From Armigeres subalbatus (taxonomy: Eukaryota; Arthropoda; Insecta; Diptera; Culicidae), in NCBI RefSeq assembly GCF_024139115.2, contig NW_026942808.1, positions 1 to 64,000 of the forward strand: 64,000 nucleotides of DNA. The letters are read 5' to 3'. Shown here piece after piece: positions 1 to 10,586 of the stretch. Both the position numbers and the translations under genes were made by a program. Under the pieces are notes generated by a model that saw nothing but the letters and a program-made list of their open reading frames with translations, had not been told where the DNA came from and did not search any database. Every line of letters begins with the position of its first letter. The stretch's first letter is position 1.

Positions 1-5
1 TTGAA

Positions 6-376
6 TTTCACCACCTCGTATTACTTTAACATATACGTATTTCGACCTCAACTGTAAGGTCGTCTTCAGTGTCGACAGTGTACTTGAATCGAGATAAACT
101 TTATTAAAAAAGGAGCATTTCTCGTAAAAACAACCAGTTTTCAAGAAAATTATTTAACTCTTTTTTAGTGGAATTTTTCACAGTTCGGGTCAAGTACGAG
201 ACACTGAAGACGTCGAGTTGAGGTTGAGGTCAAAATACATATATGTAAAAGTAATACGAGGTGGTGGAATTAAATGGAATTGCACTAAGCTCGTCTTATG
301 ACAGTGAAAACATTCCACTAAAATAGAGCTAAATAATTTTTTTGAAAACTGGTGATTGTTTTTACGATAAATGCTC
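6..376. repeat. Two interleaved inverted-repeat pairs
   Basis: Segment 6-73 is the inverted counterpart of 200-271 (shared CACCTCGTATTACTTT and GTCTTCAGTGTC). Segment 112-176 is the inverted counterpart of 311-376 (shared AACTGG and ACTAAAA stretches). The order A-B-A'-B' means the two hairpins cannot both form without a pseudoknot. This is probably the end of a foldback or MITE-type element cut by the window edge. No coding potential is visible. Confidence 0.7.
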
Positions 377-385
377 GTAAAATTT

Positions 386-630
386 ATGTAATTTATGTAA
401 GGTGGCCATTCACAAAATACGCCACATCCTTACTGTGACGGGGGGGGGCGGTCTGAGCAGCATGACAAACTATAAAAAAAATATTAAAGGTTTATTACAA
501 GAAATGTGATGAAGGGAAGGGTTGTTGGAAATGACAGGTTTTTCCTGCTCGGGAACGCCTACTTCTAAAAAGGGGGTTTACAATTGTTAACTTCGTGAAA
601 ATGCCTTCTTCTGAAGAAGGCATCACATCC
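386..630. other. Unassigned AT-rich DNA
   Basis: No gene is seen. It contains a nine-G homopolymer run near 440 and a short hairpin near 601-622 (ATGCCTTCTTC/GAAGAAGGCAT). The AGAAGG..TCACATCC pattern recurs loosely at 2170-2230, on the other side of the foldback element, so the two patches may once have been adjacent. Confidence 0.35.
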
Positions 631-826
631 GGTCGAGGTTCAGCCAAAACGCATCAAGCGGCTTTTTGACTATCTTGTGATTTTTTACGCAAGAGGAAAA
701 CGGAAAGTATTTTATGTCGATTCATGCGTACATTTGTTGTAGGGTATCCTCAATTATGGCGTTGAAAGTCAAAGAAAAATGGAAACTTTTTTTAAGCGCT
801 TGGTGTGATTTGGCAGAATCCCAACC
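631..826. mobile_element. MITE, copy 1 of a family also at 5539-5783
   Basis: The ends are inverted: GGTCGAGGTTCAGCCAAA on the left and TTTGGCAGAATCCCAACC on the right. The interior (CTTGTGAT.TTTT, CGTACATTTG, GGATATCCTCA-like) aligns base by base with 5539-5783, but this copy is about 50 bp shorter. No target duplication can be recognised. It is non-coding and non-autonomous. Confidence 0.75.
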
Positions 827-861
827 ATTTTATATACTTATATATACATATATATATATAC

Positions 862-2059
862 TAGACCTCTTCATGTTTTCAAAAAGTATCAAAAATTCAA
901 CCGGTCAACCCAGAATCACAATTCTTATGCTAAAATAAGTCTCCTGTCAAATTTTCAGCTAATTCGGATAAAATTTCGAGGTGGCTCAAGTCGATTTAGT
1001 GTTTTTGGGCTAATTTCTATTTTGGAAAAAATCTAACAAGAGATATAAACGTCGAAAACTATCGCAACAACCTCTATACGGAAGCTTTGGGTGTGCTCTA
1101 CAAGTCTTGTGAACATTGCGATTCGTTCCGTTCACGTTTTATCCATATTAAAGTGATTTTCAAGCTTTTAAGTGCATAAAAATAATGTTTCCCCCAAAAG
1201 TCGTTATTCTACAAAATTCTTGAATTTATGACAAATGATTGCTAATTTATTATATTAATATTCCTCTTTTTTCCCTGAAAATTTGAGTAACATAATTGTC
1301 AATGTGCGATTTATCGTTAAATTCTTAAAAATCGGAAGCTAAACATTTGTCATAAATTTGCACGCTGAGATTTCTTTAAACAAGTTGTTCAAACAAAGAA
1401 GCATCGATTTCACTTGTTACTACGATGCACTCAATGTTAAAAGCATGCAGACATATGGTGAAATTAACAAAATTTGGAAGTCGTTTGTTGTAAGCATCAA
1501 ATATCATATGATTTGGTTTATGTTTTGTTCGAACAACTTGTTTGAAGAAATCCTAACGTGCACATTTATGACAAATGTTCAGCTTCTGATTTTTAAGAAT
1601 TTAACGTTAAATTGCACAGTGACAATTTTATTACTTAAATTTTCAGGGAAAAAAGAGGAACAATAATATAATAAATTAGCACTCATTTGTCGTACATTCA
1701 AGAATTTTGTAGAACAACGACTTTTGGGGGAAACAATATTTTTATGCACTTAAAAGCTTGAATATCACTTTAACATGGATAAAACGTGAACGGAACGAAT
1801 CGCAATGTTCACAAGACTTGTAGAGCACACCCAAAGCTTCCGTATAGAGGTTGTTGCGATAGTTTTCGACGTTTATATCTCATGTTAGATTTTTTCTAAA
1901 ATTGAAAATAGCCCAAAAACACTAAATCGACTTAAGCCACCTCGAAATTTTATTCGAATTAGCTGAAAATTTGACAGGAGACTTAGTTTAGCATAAGAAT
2001 TGTGATTCTGGGCTGACCGGTTGAATTTTTGATACTTTTTGAAAACATGAAGAGGTCTA
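862..2059. mobile_element. Foldback element with 529-bp arms
   Basis: Left arm 862-1390 and right arm 1531-2059 are reverse complements of equal length (529 bp each), about 95% identical by eye, separated by 140 bp. The termini read TAGACCTCTTCATGTTTTC. The left flank is a TATATA run and the right flank also starts ATATATA. Short open frames inside (for example 1358-1666) have no recognisable product and are products of the arms. It could be a MITE-type foldback or the relic of an inverted duplication. Confidence 0.85.
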
Positions 2060-3084
2060 ATATATACTTTGTAAAGCAATGAACAACATTCACTGTTTCA
2101 ATATTCTGAAAAAGCACTTATTTCTAAAGAAAGGACTATTGCATTATTGGGCAGATGCATTCTTTATAAAGAAGGAATCACATTAACCACTGCCTCATTC
2201 CGGGCAAACGCATTCTTCTTTCTAAAGGATTCACATCCATCAATACCTTATACTTCTTAAGAAGTTATGAACCTTATATAGGACATGAGTTCCAAAGATA
2301 GACTGTTATTCACCAAAAGGCTTTCAATCGAAAATGCTGTACGCGATTCTACTAAAAATGCAGCCTATTTTAGAAAAAAAAATACCTTGGAAAGCACTGT
2401 ACATTGATATCTTTAAAATTTTATAATACATCATTCTACTTTCAAACACAAATAGCAGTACTTCTTGGACTGTTACGTAATATGCAAATGTCTCATGTGT
2501 GCCACATAAGCAGTAATTAATGGTCTGCGGCATCACCAAAAGGAATGACTAGATGGTATTTCCAACGAAACGACATGGCACTACATGGGAAGCAACAATC
2601 TAACCCAAGTGTATAATAGTAGGTAAATTCTACCACCAATCTCCGCTTGTGGTCTTACGGTGATGTTCCCGATGCACGAGAATCTTGGCATGGGGAAGTT
2701 CACATGAAAAACATATCGCGCTGACAGCACCCTGGTAACAAACTATGTATATCATATAGTGTCACTCTTTTACCGCAAATCGCTAGCCTTCGCTTTGTTA
2801 CTTCATATCAAGTAATATGCAGAATAGAAATTTGGAAATAATTATGGAATAACTGAGCCCAAGATTTACATCAAGAACACATTGAGTAAAAGGTAGAGTT
2901 CATTTTATATCGCTGGCAAATTAGCGTTATGTTGTACCCAAACTCAGTAAAACTCAGTTTTATTGACGAGATCTCGTTAACATGTTCTGATATCCCGGTA
3001 AACTTTAACAACATTTCCTGCTGCTTCATGACGACAAACACTAGTTTATTTCAATCAAGGTTATTGCATATATTCCGGGTATTA
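2060..3084. other. No recognisable gene
   Basis: About 1 kb of AT-rich sequence. Near 2160-2230 there are loose repeats of a TTCTTT..AAAGAAGGAATCACAT pattern. No tRNA, no convincing exon and no terminal inverted repeats were seen. Confidence 0.4.
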
Positions 3085-3177
3085 AACTACCCGAATTCGA
3101 CATTAATTTACAATGTTCTGAAAACTCATATGTAACCACTTTCCCTTCGATGGGACTCGAGCCCACGACCCTCAGTT
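3085..3177 (-). mobile_element. tRNA-derived SINE, 3' fragment
   Basis: It shares the body ATTAATTTACAATGTTCTGA and the head motif GGTCGTGGGCTCGAGTCCC (minus strand, B-box-like) with copies at 20586-20750 and 37571-37735. The tRNA-like 5' part is cut off after CAACTGAGGGTCG. All three copies lie in the same orientation. Confidence 0.7.
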
Positions 3178-3713
3178 GCCTCAAAATTGAATTGTTTGTT
3201 TAAATTAAGTCACAGATAAGTTGAGTATATCTTCATCTTTGATTTACCATCGTTCAACGTTTTGACAACTCACAATTTATGCTGGTGATGGTGTGCAATC
3301 AAGTAACAGGTATAAAACTTCATTATCGTATGGTTTCTATAGTTAGTCAATATGCAATCTCTTCGAAGTGTTGAATGGTGCTGTGGTAGAGCGAAGGGCT
3401 ACCAATCACAAGATCCATAAATCGAATCCAGTTTTTATATTTTTATTTTATTTTATTTTTTCTGCTGTAGTTTTTTGCAACACTATTGCAATTTTACTGC
3501 AACCGAAGGATGTTTCCGTAGGCTACACCACTTGCTCTTTTTAGATTGCAAGAGCATAAATTCAAGCATTCCTGAATTGCCTATGGAAATCGAAAAAATT
3601 AGCTCAGGCGCAGTCACGCTTGCCTCAACTTGATTGTTTAGCTTTGAACGATCGGTATAATATCCAACTGATCCTAACTCCTTAACGAAGATTTGGTCCA
3701 CCATTTGTTCATA
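3178..3713. other. No gene recognised; possible tRNA-like remnant
   Basis: Around 3380-3430 the sequence GGTAGAGCG..AAATCGAATCC resembles degraded A- and B-box promoter blocks of a tRNA-derived SINE, but no cloverleaf can be drawn. The remaining sequence shows no gene. Confidence 0.25.
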
Positions 3714-3905
3714 TAGGGGAAAAGACGGTTTTGGCAGGTTTTGTTCTATTATTGGCAGGGGTTTTTGTCGACCGAATTTTATGAAATTTGGCCACAATAT
3801 TCTTTGATATGCAAAGAATGTTTAGGCCAAATTTGAGCATAATCAGTTATAAAAAACCCCCTGACAATAATAGAACAAAACCTGCCAAAGGCGTCATTCC
3901 CCCTA
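3714..3905. mobile_element. MITE, ~190 bp
   Basis: Left end ATAGGGGAAAAGACGGTTTT and right end AAAGGCGTCATTCCCCCTA are inverted, and the identity continues inward (TGGCAGGTTTTGTTCTATTA versus its complement) to a centre near 3810. The flanking dinucleotides are TA on both sides, which suits a TA-target family. Non-coding. Confidence 0.75.
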
Positions 3906-4192
3906 CTTCGTTTAAATGCGGCCAACAAAAAAAAACACTTGGATGGCCGACAGGGTACCCGTGTTCACATAAATTGATATTTTCATAACTTCAACTATTT
4001 TCTGTCCGCTCTCAAAGTTTACTGCTTTTGTTCATGGTTATACAAGAAATTCTTGAAGTAAGGCCTAAGAGTCTACACGCGTAGCTAAAGGCCATTCAAC
4101 CAGTTTCAAATATGCTACATGCTCTTTGCGCTTCTTAGAATTGAAGGAGTTCACAGTTCGGGTCATGCAAAAAATACCTGGAGTGAGGTCTA

Positions 4193-4979
4193 AAGCTATG
4201 TCCATTTAGAATCCGGAATAATTAAATTAACTGAACTGTATCTCGGTAACGGATTGACGTACAAAGAAGGTTAATACATTAAAACAAGGGTAATTCACTG
4301 AACTTTAAGGAAAAAATATTGATACAAATAATTTCTACTTGTTTCTAGTGAAAATTCGCACCTTCTTCTTTATTCCTCTTGAGGGCAGTTTCGTGGATTT
4401 ATGTTTTTATCAATGAAATCTTCGTTATTATCGCGGTACCACTGCATGACTTCCCGGCTGTAGTGGCAACTCGCCAAATCTAGCCAAAACTTCACGGGAC
4501 CTTTATGTGCTTTATGGAAGGTCGACCGCGGTTTTTGAAACATTCCTCCTTGTACAGCTTCGAGTCCATCGTCTTATTCGTCACAAACACTTAGGTCTTT
4601 GCCCCACAGTTGCATATCCCTTGCAAAAATCATCCGTTTTTTTGCAAGTTTGTCCAAAAATCAAATTTAAACTTCGCAGGAACTACTCCTCGTGCCGTCA
4701 CCATGTAGAATTTTTGGCTAGGAAGCTGTCCGAAATCCATTTTGACGTAGGTTCCATCGTCGATGAGCAGGATTATCAACGTGGGTGTGCAGACTTTTTC
4801 TCTCCTTTCGGCTTCCATCTGGAATAATTTTTGACACGCTGCACGAAACTTCGTGAAATTTATACCACAGCAAGTGGACGCCTAGGTAGACAAACCGCTT
4901 TAAAATAATTCTTGCAGCGGTCACTTTCCGTCCCGCTGCAATACAATAAATGATTCCGGATTCTAAATAGACATAGCTT
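4193..4979 (-). mobile_element. Tc1/mariner-superfamily element, internally deleted
   Basis: The TIRs read AAGCTATGTCYATTTAGAAT followed by CCGGAAT, about 30 bp and nearly identical at both ends, and a TA lies on each side (4191-4192 and 4980-4981), as expected for the Tc1/mariner/IS630 superfamily. At 787 bp it is shorter than an autonomous member. The interior encodes a broken transposase on the minus strand. It is inserted into the 140-bp subrepeat array. Confidence 0.85.
4370..4860 (-). pseudogene. Tc1/mariner transposase remnant (C-terminal catalytic part)
   Basis: Minus-strand frames carry two separated transposase blocks. The first (about 4818-4630) includes IDDGTYVKMDFGQLP, resembling the strand with the first catalytic Asp. 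The second (about 4502-4370) includes VKFWLDLASCHYS followed by EVMQWYRDNN and NINPRNCP, resembling the second-Asp region and the downstream NP.[N/D].CP motif. A stop (4630-4632) and a frame change separate them, and the N-terminal DNA-binding region is missing. In the family this enzyme cuts and rejoins TIR ends. This copy cannot make a full protein. The exact subfamily (DD34E, DD37D or similar) was not determined. Confidence 0.7.
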
Positions 4980-5538
4980 TAAGTCATCCAAGAAATCTCT
5001 GGAGAAAAGCTTTAGGATCTACTCGCGTAACCAAAGGCATATTATCCAAATTCAAGTACGGTACATGCTCTTTGTGATACTTAGCATAGAATGCGCTCAC
5101 AGAACATGTTCCGGGTTATCCAAGACATCTCTGGAGTAAGGCATTAAGGTCTACACTCGTAACCATGGGTCTATCGACTTGTTTCAAAATTGATACATGC
5201 TCTTTGTGCTCATTGAAATCGAATGTGATCACTACATATGTTATGCGCTATCCAAGAAATCTCTCTCAGTCCTCAGTCATACAAGAAATCCTTGGAGCAA
5301 GGCTATAGGGTCTACACGCGTAACCGAAGGTCTGTCAACTGGGTTCAAAAGTGGTAAATGCCCTTTATGGTCCTTGGAAAATATTACGATCACAACACAA
5401 ACTCACAACTGCGTTGTTTAAGAAATCTCTGAAGCAAGGCCTTAAGATCTATAACCGTAACCATTGATCTATCGACTGGTTTCAAAAGTGGCATATACTC
5501 CTTGAGATCTTTGGAATGAAATGTGATCACTACATATG

Positions 5539-5783
5539 GTCGGGGTTCAGCCAAACCGCACCAAGCGGCTTTTCGACTGACTTGTGATATTTTGTTCGTA
5601 GAAGGACAACGAAAATAGTTTCATATCGATTTAAACGTACATTTGCAGAAGGATATCCTCAGTTATGGGGTTGAGGGATATCCGATACGATTTACGATCA
5701 ATTAAATCTACTAAACGAAAGTTTGTGCAGAAAAATCGGTAATTTTTCGTTGGCGCTTGGTGCGTTTTGACTGAGCCCCGACC
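5539..5783. mobile_element. MITE, copy 2, inserted in a subrepeat
   Basis: Near-perfect termini GGTCGGGGTTCAGCCAAA and TTTTGACTGAGCCCCGACC. It splits the subrepeat motif CTACATATGTTCTG, leaving ATAT (or CATATG, since the site is palindromic) on both sides. So target-site duplication is visible and the insertion postdates the array. It is homologous to 631-826. Confidence 0.85.
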
Positions 5784-6110
5784 ATATGTTCTGCGCAATC
5801 CAAGAAATCTCTCTGACAAGGTCTCAATCATACAAGAAATCCCTGGAGAAAGGCATAAGGGTATAAATGCGTAACCACTGTTCGTGGTCCTTAGAATAAA
5901 ATGTGATCACAACATGTGTTCTGCGTTATCCAAGAAATCTCAGAAGTAAGGCCTTAGAGTCTACACGCGTAACCAGAGGTCTATCGACAGTTTTCAAAAG
6001 TGATAAATGCTCTTTGTGGTCTTTAGAATAAATGCTGATCTCTACATATGTTCTGTGCTATCCAAGAAATCTCTGGAGTAAGGCCCTAGGATCTACACAC
6101 GTTAGAACAG

Positions 6111-6487
6111 AATGTGACCTTCCCATTTATTGGACGAATCAGAAAATATTCCTTGAACACATTTGTTCCAAGTACCACAACGAAAATCTTCCATATTTGA
6201 AGCAAGCTGGTAGATCTTCAGTTCAGATTCTTCAAGAAAATTGTTGATTCGCTGTTGTTTTTATTTTCATTGAAGCCGCAAGAACTAGCGCATTCTGTGT
6301 TACAAAACAGTTCCACATATGACATAACACATATGTAGTTAGTCACACCACAGCTGCTGTAACATACTGAAAAGCAAGTGGTGGGTCCTGGGGAATAGTA
6401 AATACAACAGGTCAATAGACCTTTGGGTACGCGTGTAGACCATAACGCTTTACTCGAGAGATTACTTGGATAATGCGGAACATACCT
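6111..6487. other. Switch zone between forward and inverted subrepeats
   Basis: Forward copies stop near 6110. 6111-6390 is unassigned (no gene), and an inverted partial unit (ACCTTTGGGTACGCGTGTAG, then ATTACTTGGATAATGCGG) occupies about 6395-6486. The polarity change is direct evidence of an inverted arrangement. Confidence 0.55.
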
Positions 6488-7240
6488 CGATAAATCTTGA
6501 GGTTTGATACCCATATTGATATAGTTCTGAACGTTTTTCAAATTGGCCACTTCCCCCGGGGCACCTGGAACCTACTACAGAGTGGTCAGAGTAACTGATC
6601 GTCCTGGATATGCTTCCTGAAGCATCTCCATGAAAAATCTTGAAGTTTGATGCCCATATTGATAGGGTTCTAAAAGTTTTTCAAATTGTCCATTCCCCCC
6701 GGGGCACCTGGAACCTACTACAGAGTGGTTAGGGCAACTGATCGTCCTGAATATGCTTCCTGAAGCATCTCCATGAAAAATCTTGAAGTTTGATGCACAT
6801 ATTGATAGGGTTCTGAACGTTTTCCAAATTGGCCACTTCCCCCGGGGCACCTGGAACCTACTACAGGGTGGTCAGAGTAACTGATCGTCCTGAATATGCT
6901 TCCTGAAGCATCTCCATGAAAAATCTTGAAGTTTGATGCCCATATTGATAGGGTTCTGAATGTTTTTTTAAATTGGCCATTCCCCCCGGGGCACCTGGAA
7001 CCTACTACAGGGTGGTCAGAGTAACTGATCGTCCTGAATATGCTTCCTGAAGCATCTCCATGAAAAATCTTGAAGTTTGATACCTATATTGAAAGGGTTC
7101 TGAACGTTTTTCAAATTGGCCACTTCCCCTGGGGCACCTGGAACCTACTACAGAGCGGTCAAGGTAACTGATCGTCCTGAATATGCTTCCTGAAGCATCT
7201 TCATGAAAAATCTTGAAGTTTGATACCAATATTGATATGG
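6488..7240. repeat. 143-bp tandem array, about 5.3 copies
   Basis: The landmark GCACCTGGAACCTACTAC occurs at 6561, 6704, 6847, 6991 and 7134, giving periods of 143, 143, 144 and 143 bp. Copies are about 90-97% identical by eye. A second landmark is CTTCCTGAAGCATCTCCATG. The period is not a multiple of three throughout, so the open frames at 6575-6850 and 7005-7277 on the minus strand are by-products. The unit is unrelated to the 140-bp subrepeats either side. Confidence 0.95.
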
Positions 7241-7669
7241 TACCGGATAATATATACGTGATTGGAAGGATATACATAATTGACCATAGTATCCGGAAAC
7301 AGGTTTACTAAAATGGCCATATCTCGGATGTTTTTAAACGGATTTTAGCGCAACCACCCGCATTCAATTTTCAATGAGATCTAGTTTCTAGGAAATTAGT
7401 GTTCATCGATGTAACTTCAAACCACACACAAATACGAGCGACAGAAAAAATGTGTTTTTGACATGGCCTCCGAAAATCCGGAACATCTCCGGTGTCCGGT
7501 GACCAGTATTCGTGACCATGCATGTTCCTAAATCTTGACTAAATTTGCCGTCGAATGCTTCCGGTTTGGTCCAATTTCATCAATTTTTCAAAAAGTGATA
7601 AGGATTTGAATTTGAGCCAAATTTTGCCTATCTCAATCATTTTGCCTAACCCCTGTATATGCTGAGATC
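7241..7669. other. Unassigned spacer right of the tandem array
   Basis: No gene is seen. The sequence after 7240 (TACCGGATAATATATACG) matches nothing else I could find in the window. Confidence 0.35.
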
Positions 7670-9410
7670 AAAATCTATTTTAAGGACCACAAAATTTATG
7701 TACCACTTCAGAAACTAGGCCATAAGGCCTTTCTTTAGGGATTTCTTGGATATCGCGGAACATGTGTAACAATGTGCCACTTTCGAACCTATTTTATAGA
7801 TCTTTGGTTACACGTGTAGACTTCAATGCCTAACTTCAGAGGTTACTTGGATAACACAGGGCATTATGTAGTGATCACATTCTATTCTAAGGATCACAAA
7901 GAGCATGTACCAATTTAAAAAAAAAAAGTCCACAGACCTCTCGTTACGCGTGACGTTAAGACCATGAGGGCTTACTCCAGAGATTTCTTGGATGATCAGA
8001 AACATATACTATGAATCCATTCTATGCTAAGTACCGTTAAGAGCATGTGCCGTATTTGAATTTGGACGATAGACCTTTGGTTACGCCAGCAGACCACAAT
8101 ATTTTACTCCACGGATTTTTGTATGACTGAGGTCTTTCTCCAGATATTTCATGAATAATGCAGCACAAATTTTGTGATCACATTTTATTCAAAGGACCAC
8201 AAATTGCTTGTACAACTTTTGTACCTAGTCGATGGACCTTTGGTTACGACTCTAACGACTCTAACGCCTTACTTCTGAAATTTCTTGGATAACGTAGACC
8301 ATATGCAGTCATCACATTCTATTCTAAGGACCGCATAGAGCATGTGCCACTCTAAGGTCTTATGACTCTAAAGCTTTACTTCTGAAATTTCTTGAATAAT
8401 GCAGAACATATCGAGTGATCACATTCTATTCTAAGGACCAGAAAGGGCATGTGCCAATTTTGAAACAAGTTGATAGACTTTCCGGAACATATCATATGGA
8501 CGCATTCTATTCTAAGTACCATAAAGGGCATGTACTGTATTTGAGTTTGGACGATATACCTTGAGAAACGCAGGCAGACCACAAGGCGTTACTCCAGGGG
8601 TTGCTTGTATGACCGAGGTCTTACTCCAGAGATTTCGCGTTACGCGTATATACCCTAAGGCCTTTCTCTAGGGATTTCTTGTATGACCGAGGACTTATTC
8701 GATAGATTTCTTGGATAGCACAGAACATATGTAGTTATGACGTTCTATTTGAAGAATAACAAAGAGAATGTAACACTTTTGAAACAAGTAGATAGACTTT
8801 TGGTTACGCGAGTTAACTATTCACGGACGTGATAGCCTTTAAAAAAAAACAACTACTCTACTTGCTAGTCTAACATAAACTGACTTTTAATTTTCATCAA
8901 TGGTTTAATCACAACTCAATAAAATCATAATTGTCGAATTGCACTTCTCCACTGCACCACTGTTCACGCCGTCCTCCTCGGTGTCGCCATCCGCTCCATC
9001 GTCCGTCGTCCGGTCTTCGTCAGCAATCCATATTGTCCCCGTTTCTGATGTATTTCGTTGCCGACCAAAGGTAATGGTGATGGTCAGCATTCTTCATCGT
9101 CGTCATTGAGGTCGTCGATCAGGTGGCTCGTTCGTTCGATGCCCCCGTGTTGATGTCTTCGTTGCCAACCAAATGTATTATGATGGTCAGCATTCTTCGT
9201 TGTCGTCATGTGTCGTTGAACAGGTGGCTTCGGCCGTTAACTCGCGTGTTAAGGCCTTACTCCAGAGATTTATTGGACGACCCAGAACATATACTGTGAA
9301 CGCATTATATGGTTAGCACCATAAAGAGCATGTACCGTTTTTGAATTTGCACGTTAGACCTTTGGTTACGCAAGCAGACCTTAAGATCTTTTTCCACGGA
9401 TTTGAGTTGA
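7670..9410 (-). repeat. ~140-bp subrepeats, inverted orientation (right arm)
   Basis: Reverse-complement copies of the left-arm unit: GTGATCACATTCTATTCTAA, GGACCACAAAGAGCATGT, CTTTGGTTACGCG, then TACTCCAGAGATTTCTTGG. Copies are diverged and of uneven length, and are interrupted at 8806-9245. Confidence 0.75.
8806..9245. mobile_element. ~440-bp insert with 10-bp inverted ends, GC-richer than its host
   Basis: GCGAGTTAAC at the left and GTTAACTCGC at the right are exact inverted ends, and the surrounding DNA on both sides is 140-bp subrepeat. The interior has two direct copies of TCGTTGCCRACCAAA..ATGGTCAGCATTCTTC (about 9055 and 9166). A 61-codon minus frame at 8905-9090 (acidic, DEDRTTDDGADGDTEEDG) is not recognised and may be a captured gene scrap. 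The base composition differs clearly from the flanks. Confidence 0.5.
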
Positions 9411-9513
9411 TGTGAGTTTCTGTTTCCAAAACTGTCAAAATTATAGAAATCGGCTGAAGATTGTTAAAGTTATGGAAATATCAATTTATGGAAACACGGT
9501 TACCCTGTCGGCC

Positions 9514-10187
9514 ACCCACGTGGTAAAAATCAGATGCACCTCCCCACGTCCCCCCTCACTGTATCAACGTGATTTTCTCACAGATGCTTAGATGTTAGAT
9601 GCTCAGTTTTTAAATGTCACCGAGTTTCAGCTTCCAGCTATAAAAAGACATTGAAATATCACCACTTGAAGTTGAAAAAGGAACACGGGTACCCGGTCGG
9701 CCGCATAAGGGTTAATATTAATTACATACATCAAAACTCATAATTGTTTGTAAATCATTTAATTATTTGTACATCAGTAAATGTTAGTTTTCGAGAGATA
9801 ATGAGATTAAAGCCACTAATTTTGGAACACCGGTGGCATAGCTATTGCTATTCTATGAGGCACCACTAGATTTCGTCGTTAGTTCAGACAATCAGTTGTC
9901 ACGATTTTATCGTTGAGTCGCTGCAGGTAATGTTCCATTTATGCTTCCATACCAACTGACAGAAGCGCAGTCGCCAAGCCATAGGATCGCGTCGTGATTG
10001 TTGCGTTGCTCATGTTCGGGGGAACCTTTAATCGTAACTTCCAGCAGCAAAAATATATTTCGATAGTTCGCAGCAATCGTGACTACGGGCCTTACTTTTG
10101 TAATACGAACATTTATCCAAACCAATTTCTTTCCAACTCTTCGCTTACTATCAATTTCACATCTGGAGTGGGGAGATTGGTGTGACC
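9514..10187. other. No gene recognised; second terminus-like copy
   Basis: About 9640-9712 ends in GAACACGGGTACCCGGTCGGCC, a diverged second copy of the terminus found at 3945 and 9513. The rest (9720-10187) is unassigned. Short frames at 9907-10376 overlap on both strands and show no family features. Confidence 0.4.
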
Positions 10188-10380
10188 TAATGTGACCAGC
10201 AATCGTCCTGCGAAACGCGGGACGCCTATCTGGATTGCGTCACTGGCTTGACAATGAATCTTCCAAAAGTGCATTTCGCATAGATTTTGGCCCAAAAAAA
10301 ATATAAAAATATTTGTAAGGCAATGTAAATTGAAATGAATTTTTAAAACAAAGTTGAAAAATGGACGTCTGGTCACATTA
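10188..10380. mobile_element. MITE, 193 bp
   Basis: TAATGTGACCAG at the left and CTGGTCACATTA at the right are exact 12-bp inverted ends. The next inward bases also pair (GTCC/GGAC). No coding sequence. Confidence 0.7.
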
Positions 10381-10382
10381 CA

Positions 10383-10513
10383 GCCGTAATCTGAAGAAGT
10401 GACGTATACGCGTATATATGGTGTTAACGAGTACTACTCATCAAGCTTTAACAGAAAAATGGAAAACATGCATGTTGTAAAATGACTGTTACGTCACTTT
10501 TCCAGATTACGGC
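10383..10513. mobile_element. MITE, 131 bp
   Basis: GCCGTAATCTGAAGAAGTGA at the left pairs with TCACTTTTCCAGATTACGGC at the right, followed inward by CGTA/TACG. It lies 2 bp from the end of the preceding MITE. Non-coding. Confidence 0.8.
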
Positions 10514-10586
10514 AGATTAGTATGACCTTAATTACAGGCCCTTACAACTAAGAGGTCACCACCAACCGCATGTACCAAAAGAAATT

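Larger units (their letters stand above)
4045..6110 (+). repeat. ~140-bp subrepeats, forward orientation (left arm)
   Basis: About a dozen diverged full or partial copies of one unit, interrupted at 4193-4979 and 5539-5783. Copies are clear from about 4984 onward: ATCCAAGAAATCTCTGGAG, then GGTCTACACGCGTAACC, then TTTCAAAAGTGG, then AATGTGATCACTACATATG. No open frame spans the units. Confidence 0.75.
3945..9513. mobile_element. 5.6-kb foldback-like element with subrepeat-built arms
   Basis: The ends are inverted: GGCCGACAGGGTACCCGTGT at the left and its near-complement, ending CCCTGTCGGCC, at the right. Inward of these, ~140-bp subrepeats (motifs CCAAGAAATCTCTGGAG, TCTACACGCGTAACC, ACATGCTCTTTGTGG, AATGTGATCAC) run forward at 4045-6110 and inverted at 6395-6486 and 7670-9410. 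The pivot holds a separate 143-bp tandem array. Later insertions sit in both arms. No transposase of its own is visible. The architecture recalls Drosophila Foldback elements. An inverted satellite block is the alternative. Confidence 0.6.

Noticed and set aside
6575..7277. Repeated open frames SVVGSRCP..SNFKIFHGDASGS
   Set aside because: They are translations of the 143-bp tandem array. The frame changes with the 143/144-bp period.
4045..9410. CRISPR-like or satellite array of a prokaryotic type
   Set aside because: Units are ~140 bp, diverged and in both orientations. The window is clearly insect nuclear DNA.
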